DNA of 64,000 nt from contig NC_037267.1 of assembly GCF_000002425.4 (NCBI RefSeq), positions 13,027,017-13,091,016 of the forward strand, in the 5' to 3' direction. Positions 57,239 through 64,000 of this stretch are shown here, piece by piece; positions within the stretch are counted from its first letter, which is position 1; each line of letters opens with the position of its first letter. The notes below the pieces were generated by a model. The model was not told the DNA's origin, did no database searches, and saw nothing but the letters and a program-made list of their open reading frames with translations. Origin of the DNA: Physcomitrium patens. Taxonomy: Eukaryota > Streptophyta > Bryopsida > Funariales > Funariaceae. A program made the position numbers and the translations under genes.

Positions 57239-58949
57239 TGATAAATATTAAATATATAATTTATATTATTATAAAATAATTAAAAATATATTATATTTAG
57301 TTTTAATAATATTAGAAATAAAATTATTAATTTTGATGAAGATTTTATTTTAAAAGGATTTTTTAATAATAATATGATTCTTAAAATATTATATATTAAA
57401 ATTAATTTGATCCAAATTATAAAATGGTACTATTTGAGAATTTTAAAATCATAACAACAAATTTGATCCACTAATTTAAATAAAAATATTCTAACTTTTA
57501 AGCAAGTATAATAACAAATTTTAGTACTAATAAAACAAGTGAATAACAACTTTATATTTATATTATATGATTTGATTATATTTTAGAAATACTTATAAAA
57601 TCTACAATATACATCATATATAAATTTAATATAATAGAATTCTTAAATTTAAATTTAACTTACTTCAATACAATAAGAATTTTTGAAGAATTAACATCTT
57701 TTTAAAATTAAAATGAAACTTAGACACAAATTTGGAATAATCATTTAATTTTATCCACCAATTATCTTTACTATGAAAAATTCTAACAACCAATTTTATC
57801 AAATAATCATATTAACCATTACTGATCTTCAATTTAAGAAATCACTACAGCAATCAATTCAACATCCTATTCTATCCAAAATTTATAATATCCTTCATAT
57901 ACAAGCATAAATGTACAAATATTTCATGACAATGCAATCCAAATTAAATCATGGTACATACTAATAAGAATATATTGCTAGTAAGCACTCTTATCACAAC
58001 ATATAAAAGAGAATCCAATTCAAAGGGATTGTAGATGAAAATGTTTATGACATAGGGATATAACGTCTATAATTTCTCTACTAGCTACTCTATTGTTTAA
58101 TTTTTTGTAAGAGAAAAGTGAAGAAATACAATGTGCAAAGTATGATGTGCAAATTTTAATATAATGAGCAAATTACAAATGTGTGATATGTCAAATACAT
58201 TAATAGCAAACTTCCAACTACATCATATATTAAAATTTGTTACTTGAGCTTTATTTTAGACAAATTTTCTTTGATCAACTTTTATTTGGTTTGATTCTTA
58301 TCTTTCTAACAAAACTCTTTTCATGGTTGTAGCTATTGCAAACAATCTTGCTATTACATATGTCAAAATCCATGCTAATACATATATAATAAATAGTTAT
58401 GACACAATTTTTTGCTGCTATAGCCACTCCTTAAGCCGATTGTTTTCTATGGTTCTTAAAAACGTCAATAATGTATTCACAAATAAAAGAGGATCTATAC
58501 CCCCAACTTATTTTGACAAGTGTTGTGGCAAAGAGCTTCAAAAACTAATTAGAAAAGTTCTATATAATACAAGTTATCTAATACAATGAAATATAATTTT
58601 AAAAATATAAGAAATAAAATAAAATAATAAAATAGTTTTTTTTGTATAAAAAAATCTAATAAATTATAATAGAATGTTTTAGATCTTAATTATCAAAAAA
58701 ATTATGTCATTTAATATTAGTTGTTTTATTAGACAAAAAAACTTAAAATTAAAAATTAAAAATTCTAAAAAAAATTAAAAGTATAAAAAATCTTATAAAA
58801 TAAATAAAATTTGTGTATATAAAAGATATCTTATAAATTGACTTATTATTATAAATTTAAGTATATTTTATACCTAATTTTAAATAGTTATTTGAAATAA
58901 TATTAGTATTTTAATTATTTTTAATATTCTTCTTATAAATGTAAGAATT
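57171..58949. other. AT-rich intergenic
   Basis: Holds (TA)n at about 57195-57236. The open frame at 58323-58589 (+, 88 codons) is not recognised and has no supporting feature. It may be transposon interior, given the MULE-TIR scrap that follows. Confidence 0.5.
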
Positions 58950-59110
58950 GAAAAAATCTTGTCTACTTTTCTTTGGTCAATTTATAGATCATGCCTCACA
59001 TTATAGACTCTTAGTAGTACCTTGCTGTAGTTATGCTTTCTTTGTTGTGATACTTACATCTTTTGAATTGCAGGCCACTACCACCATCTATTTGTTTGTG
59101 AATTTTTCTG
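58950..59110 (-). repeat. MULE-family inner-TIR fragment
   Basis: The stretch GTACCTTGCTGTAGTTATGC, then TTTCTTTGTTGTGATACTTACA, then GCCACTACCACCATCTAT parallels the inner right TIR at about 47500-47580 (GTACCTAGCTGTAGCAATG and so on) and, more weakly, 36600-36650. The outer TIR blocks are missing, so this is a partial copy. Confidence 0.6.
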
Positions 59111-59432
59111 CCTTAGGGCACAAATGTGACTTATAAGAAGATAAAAATAAAAATAAAGTTGCATAAAGATGATGAATCATCCAAATTACTTTTTTGGATT
59201 AAAGTTCAAGGTCATCCGTTTAAGTGTAGAAGTCAAGTATATAGCATATGCATTTTTAATAGTAATATCAAGAACATGAATCTTAGAGAACTAAAAGATC
59301 AATACATCCTTGTGTCCCTTGAGAAGATTGAAAAATTACTCAAAGATGGTATAATATTAAATTAGAATAATTACTACTAAAGAAAAAAAAGTCTAAAAAG
59401 ACTTGAAATAAGATTAAAGACTAAAAAGGTGT
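59111..59432. other. Flank of the second LTR element; unrecognised ORF 59126-59365
   Basis: A lysine-rich 79-codon plus-strand frame with VQGHPFKCRSQVYSI and LVSLEKIEKLL segments ends shortly before the LTR. I do not recognise it. It could be the interior of another element into which the LTR element inserted. Confidence 0.35.
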
Positions 59433-59630
59433 TGTCGTACTGTAAATACTTACAATATATAAAAAATAGTTTAAACATATTATATATTGACAAATCTAGA
59501 TGTATGTTAGAATGGTTAGTAGATTAAATTAAAAGGAGTTGGTATAAGAAACCTTACTTTGTTTTGTTTTATTTTGTTTTGTTTTGTTTTGTTTTTTTTT
59601 TTTTTTTTATACTTATTTTGATTTTGGTAT

Positions 59631-59664
<34 letters not shown>

Positions 59665-60700
59665 ATATAAATATTTAATATGAAGCCTTGAAAGAAGGTG
59701 GAAGCCTAAGAAAAAAATCCAAACTTATGGAAGGTTAATTGAGAGGGATGAAAGTAAGGTATGGTCAGATGAAGGCAAGGAATGAGAAACTTCATCCTTA
59801 TTAGTCAAATACCATACCTAATGGACTTTGAAGAGGCTGCCCGTGACCTTAACAAGGATTTTGGCGACTTCAAAAGAGGCATTTGGGAATTAGAAGCCAA
59901 AGTTGTAAGATTTAGAATTTGAGCTACAATTTTTATACAAAGATTAGAGGATTTGGAATTAGGGTAAAGAAGTTGTAGATGTTTGAAGTTAAGGTGTTAA
60001 TTTAAGACATACTATTACTCTTTGTGAATATAAGGAGTTGTATGATAGTTTTTGAAGATTGGAAGGTGCAATTAAAATGGCAATTTTAAGGCCTATATCT
60101 TTTACAAAAAAATTGTTGCTTTTGGAGTTCATATAAAGGAGATACAAGGAGTTGAAGGTGACACTTCTAAATCAAAGGCAATAAGTAAGTGGTTTTGTTT
60201 CTAGTAATGGTTGGAGCCATAACTTGTATTTTCATATGAATTTTTTACTCAAACTTTTGGAGAATGAAACAATTTGTGTTATAAAGCTATACATACAAAT
60301 TTCGTAGTATTTGAGCTTTTATTTTGTGAAATATAAAGAAAATTGCACGCGAGTGTATAAAGACAAGGGTTTGAAGTGATTGTTAGGATTTTCAAAATAT
60401 CTCAAGAACCTCAAAAAATTTGCAATTGAAATTTGTTGTGGAAGTTGATAAGAATACATCAGTATTTTATGTAAAATTTGAGTAAGTTTGGATGGTCAGA
60501 TCAGGAGTTTGGGAAAATTTCTACATAAGGATATATAAGAATTTAGAGGATTTTATCATATTTTGGATGTTGTTGGTTACTTGAGGATTATGTATTTGGT
60601 GTAATTGCTTCAATAGGAAAATTTTATATATAAACTTAGGATTTTTCTTATTTTTAAAGCTTGATTGAACAATTAGTGATAGCCAAGAGCCCATTGCTTT
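59433..60700 (+). repeat. Left LTR of the second retroelement (3' end approximate)
   Basis: Shares with the 63.23-kb copy the blocks AAATCTAGATGTATGTTAGAAT, TTTAATATGAAGCCTTGA, TTGAGAGGGATGAAAG, GATGAAGGCAAGGAATG and CCTAATGGACTT. It contains a (TTTTG)n tract and a (TA)n tract that the other LTR lacks. I could not find a clear primer-binding site, so the end is a guess. Confidence 0.7.
59558..59662. repeat. (TTTTG)n, T-run and (TA)n inside the left LTR
   Basis: A pentanucleotide TTTTG tract (about 59558-59592) runs into about 17 T, followed by (TA)n at 59632-59662. The right LTR has only a short T/A stretch here, so these grew after insertion or were lost there. Confidence 0.9.
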
Positions 60701-60783
60701 CTTGAGGCAAACTCTCTCTACCTTGATATATTAGTGCTTCCACTAAAAGAGCCTTAAGGCACTAATTTTTTCAACAAGTTAAG

Positions 60784-61603
60784 ATGGGGGATCAAAATCT
60801 TAGATTTGCATTACCAAGTAGGATGGATATCCATGATTTATTCAAGGCATTTGCTCAATTTATGGAAGAAAGGCAACAAGTGCATGGGGAGGATAGAAAT
60901 ACCACTAAAGCTTTACAAGTAGTGGTGGATAAAATTGGGAGGTTTGATGGAAGGAATATTATCAAGTTCTTAAGGATTTACACATGTGAAATAGAAGTTC
61001 ATCTAGTTTCACAAATAAAGTTGATTACTACCTTTGATTTGGTAGTGATACCACAAATTAGGGAAATGGTGGAAGAATTGCATACAGAGGCTATATTATC
61101 AAAGAAATTTGAAGAACTCTTGAAAGATAAATTTTTTGAAGAAGATTCAGAAAGAATGACTAAGGTGACTTTTTTGGAGTGGATTGAGCATAGGCTAAGG
61201 AATCAAATGGCTCTAAATGAATTAATCAAGGAATTTGAAACTAAATTTAGCCAATTGCCATAGCAAAAGAGATAATTATTGAAAAAAAAAAAAAACTAAG
61301 TTATTCTTGTAAGTAATTGATGAATATTTGGAAGACAAGCTTCTCTTTCATCTAACAGACAAGACATCTGAGAGTGGTTTTACAAATAATTGGAAGCTAG
61401 TAAAAGAAAAAATGGATCTTTTAGCTAAACAACAAAAGATTAAGACTCATGATTTAATATCAAGGTTGGAAATAGTACCTACTTCTCAGAATCAAGTGCC
61501 ACCTCAAAAGATGATCAAGACTTTCAACCATGGTACTCTTGAAGAATTAATCAAAGGCATACAAGATTTGAAGGTAGAAATGACTGAGTTGAAGAAATCT
61601 TAG
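60784..61603 (+). pseudogene. gag: Retroelement gag (frame-broken)
   Basis: The frame 60784-61263 opens with ATG (MGDQNLRFALPSRM) and carries GRFDGRNIIKFLRIYTCE and the FFEEDSERMTKVTFLEW stretch of a plant retrotransposon gag. A TAG and an A-rich frameshift region follow. The protein continues at 61328-61603 with YLEDKLLFHLTDKTSESGF, LLAKQQKIK and coiled-coil heptads. A CX4HX4C-like remnant lies near 61660 (CDNPNHKHGEC). Confidence 0.75.
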
Positions 61604-63229
61604 ATAGAAAATTCATCAAAGACAATTGAAGGCTCAAAGGGATTTGTAGAAAGATGTATGTGATGTGACAATCCAAACCACAAGCATGGTGAGTGTGATA
61701 GCTACAAAGGTACAATCAAAGATAGTATTGTATATTTTAAAGAGGACAAGATAAGATTCACAAGGTCAAATGAGCCTTCAAAGACTAATTTTAGAAAAGA
61801 TGGCATGAAAAAATTGGTACAAGAGCAAATATCAAAGAATAATGCTATACAAAGAGAATGAGCTGAGTCTTTCTCTATTTCAATTGAATAAAAAGTAATT
61901 AAAGCTAGTTTCCTATCAATTACAAAAATCATAATCAAGGAGGCTAAAGCTATCAAAAAAAATGACTAGGTAGAATGATTCAATTGATGCTATTGATATT
62001 AATGCATATTTATGTCGAGACAAACATGATGATGATTTGTATAATGCCATGGTTGAAGAAAAAAGAGGTAGAGCTATTTCTGAAGAGGATGTTATTGAGC
62101 TTGAAAATAAGAAGAGGTTTTTAAAAAACAAAGAAGCTTATGAAAAGTAAAAACTAGAGAAGGTGCCTTTTTTTGCTCATCCTAGAGATATATCAATATC
62201 AAAGGAATGGTAGAAGAAAGACAAAGTGAAGGAGAAGGATGATGTTACCAAAGCCAAAGCTGAAGCTATTATGGCAAAAGCATTGGATACTTGGATAACT
62301 ATGAATAAAAAAAAAGAGATTGGCTAAGTATTTGCTCTTAAATGTGATCCTATGATTAATGATGGCTACAAAAAAAAAAGTAAGAAATTGACTCTAATGA
62401 GGTTCAAAAAGAAGAGGTTGAAGAAATAAAAGAATTTTTTATTGAAGAAATAGAAGATGAATATTTGTAAATATTTGTTGGATTAAATATAAGTAATAAG
62501 GGGATTATTATGGATACAAAATGTATCCAAAATTAAGGTGAATTTGAATATGGAGGAGCGCAAGGCTTATTAAAAGAAGTCCAGACCAATCAAATTCAAG
62601 AATGTGTGGTTGGAGAAATAACAAATGAAAAGATGGTTCATAAGGATACAAAGGTATTTATTTATGCTGATAACTATAACTTTGAGTGTGGTAAAAAAAG
62701 GAAGGTGGATTATTATCATTTATTTTGGACAAAACTAAAACTTGAAGAGCGTGAAGATAAGATTTTAGCTTTGATTATTTATGACTCTGAGAAAAAAATC
62801 ATATCTAGTAAACTTTTTAATAGGAGAAAATGGTCTATTGATATCAACCAAAAATAGATATTGAGAGTTTCAAATAATATAAAAGATATGTCAATAGATA
62901 TTTTTAATGGCACTTTAAACCACTAATATAATACATAGAAGAAATTTTCTTAAAGACAGTTTGAATCATATATAGTTGCAATAATGCATCACAATGAAAC
63001 ATATATATTTTTTGAGTTAGATGGAGCTATTATTAAAATTTTAATAACAAAAAAGAGGATAAAGGCTTTCAAGAGAAGAGATGACTAGTTTCAAATAAAA
63101 GAAGAATTCTTACCTTAATATTTGGATCAAGAACATAAAAAAGAAGATACAAAAAGAGATGAAGATGAAAAAAACAAAGATGATAAGGTTGGCATATGCT
63201 AGAAGATGTGCAAGTTTGGAGGAGGTAGA
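61604..63229 (+). pseudogene. Decayed 3' coding region of the second retroelement, unknown product
   Basis: A lysine/glutamate-rich sequence is traceable across frames (DAIDINAYLCRDKHDDDLYN, then ISEEDVIELENKKRF, near 61985-62120). An 83-codon open frame follows at 62606-62857 with VFIYADNYNFECGKKRK and DYYHLFWTKLKLEE. I do not recognise this as protease, RT or integrase. It may be an element-specific domain. Confidence 0.5.
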
Positions 63230-64000
63230 TGTCGTATTATAAAAGCTCATAATATGTAAAAATTAATTAAAATATATTATATGTTAATAAATCTAGATGT
63301 ATGTTAGAATAATTAATAGATTAATTTAAAGAGAGTAGATTTAAGAAATATTATTTTAAATTTTATCTTTTTTGATTATAGAATTTAAACAAATTATAGG
63401 ACTTAAATGTTTAATATGAAGCCTTGAGAGGAGATTAGAGCTTGAAGAAGAAAATCTTAACTAATAGGAGGCTTATTGAGAGGGATGAAAGCAAGGCATA
63501 GTTGGATGAAGGCAAGGAATGGGGATCTTCATTCCTATTGGTTAAAGGCCATGTCCAATGGACTTCAAGGAGGCTACCTGAGGCCTTATTAGGGATTAGG
63601 GTTTTTTTTAAGTCATTCGAGCTTTGGAGGCTAGGATCATCAAATTTAGGTTTTTAAATGTAGATGGAATATAAATTTTATGTAATTTGGAGTTTTTATA
63701 AAGGAGTTATTGGTGCTCAAAGTTAAGGTGTCAATTTGTACTTATTGTCACTCTTTGGGGCATAACATACGTTGTCATGTTGTAACACGACTATATGGTG
63801 AAAGATGATAATATAGATCTTATTATAGAAGAGCCAAGTTAAAAGACAAGGTAGAAAAATATGGATAAAAGATAGGGAGGTAATGAAACTTTTAGTAGTA
63901 ATGCTGTTTTTTTAAAAAAAAAAAAAAAATAGCTTTCACTTACTTTCTAGGGCCAAAAATAAGACAAAATAAGGTAGATTGGAAAAATAAATGATAGAGA
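63230..64000 (+). repeat. Right LTR of the second retroelement (partial)
   Basis: Starts TGTCGTATTATAAAAGC directly after the polypurine tract and follows the left LTR block by block until the window ends. Confidence 0.75.

Larger units (their letters stand above)
59433..64000 (+). mobile_element. Non-autonomous, gag-bearing LTR retrotransposon (runs off the window)
   Basis: Direct repeats starting TGTCGTA at 59433 and 63230 flank about 2.5 kb of gag-like, decayed coding sequence. A polypurine tract GGAGGAGGTAGA precedes the right repeat. No RT, RNase H or integrase motif is visible between the LTRs, which suggests a large non-autonomous element dependent on a relative. The right LTR is cut by the window end. 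Confidence 0.75.

Overview
The window is plant nuclear DNA. It carries spliced eukaryotic genes (GT-AG introns, protein-conserving junctions), a chloroplast-positioning gene (CHUP1), a plant-type ABCC transporter, a decayed ABA-receptor (PYL) gene, Ty3/Gypsy chromovirus remains and a Mutator-like (MULE) transposon. The intergenic DNA is very AT-rich and full of (TA)n and (TTA)n tracts, while the genes sit in short GC-richer islands. A bryophyte, perhaps a moss, fits this picture, but nothing in the sequence proves the lineage.

Layout. 1-2.9 kb: AT-rich, no gene. 3.0-6.2 kb (- strand): an eight-exon gene that joins an N-terminal universal-stress-protein-like (USP) domain to a complete archaeal-type 3-dehydroquinate synthase II (DHQS-II) domain in one reading frame. 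This fusion is the most unusual item in the window. 8.27-9.15 kb: an internally deleted chromovirus relic. 9.1-15.1 kb: AT-rich desert with one gene-less GC island (10.64-11.45 kb). 15.1-16.07 kb: a non-autonomous MULE-type TIR element. 18.37-23.83 kb (- strand): a complete five-exon ABCC1/ABCC2-type vacuolar transporter, about 1632 aa, followed by its upstream island to 25.9 kb. 25.9-31.5 kb: AT-rich desert. 32.2-32.8 kb (- strand): a PYL ABA-receptor pseudogene with one frameshift, one nonsense codon and a palindromic insertion.

36.2-47.8 kb: a MULE with long terminal inverted repeats. Its transposase gene is split by a 6.35-kb chromovirus (39.16-45.51 kb). That chromovirus has recognisable LTRs, PBS, PPT, gag, protease, RT, RNase H, integrase and chromodomain, plus an uninterrupted extra 3' ORF. 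48.5-53.56 kb (- strand): complete eight-exon CHUP1, about 1130 aa. 55.6-57.2 kb: a degenerate tandem repeat. 58.95-59.11 kb: another scrap of the MULE TIR family. 59.43 kb to the window end: a second LTR element, gag-bearing but without recognisable RT or integrase, cut by the window edge.

The three intact genes and the PYL relic all lie on the minus strand, while the transposon coding sequences are on the plus strand. The genes do not form a functional cluster. Exon boundaries were set by hand from GT/AG sites, phase bookkeeping and remembered family sequences; no alignment or RNA evidence was available.
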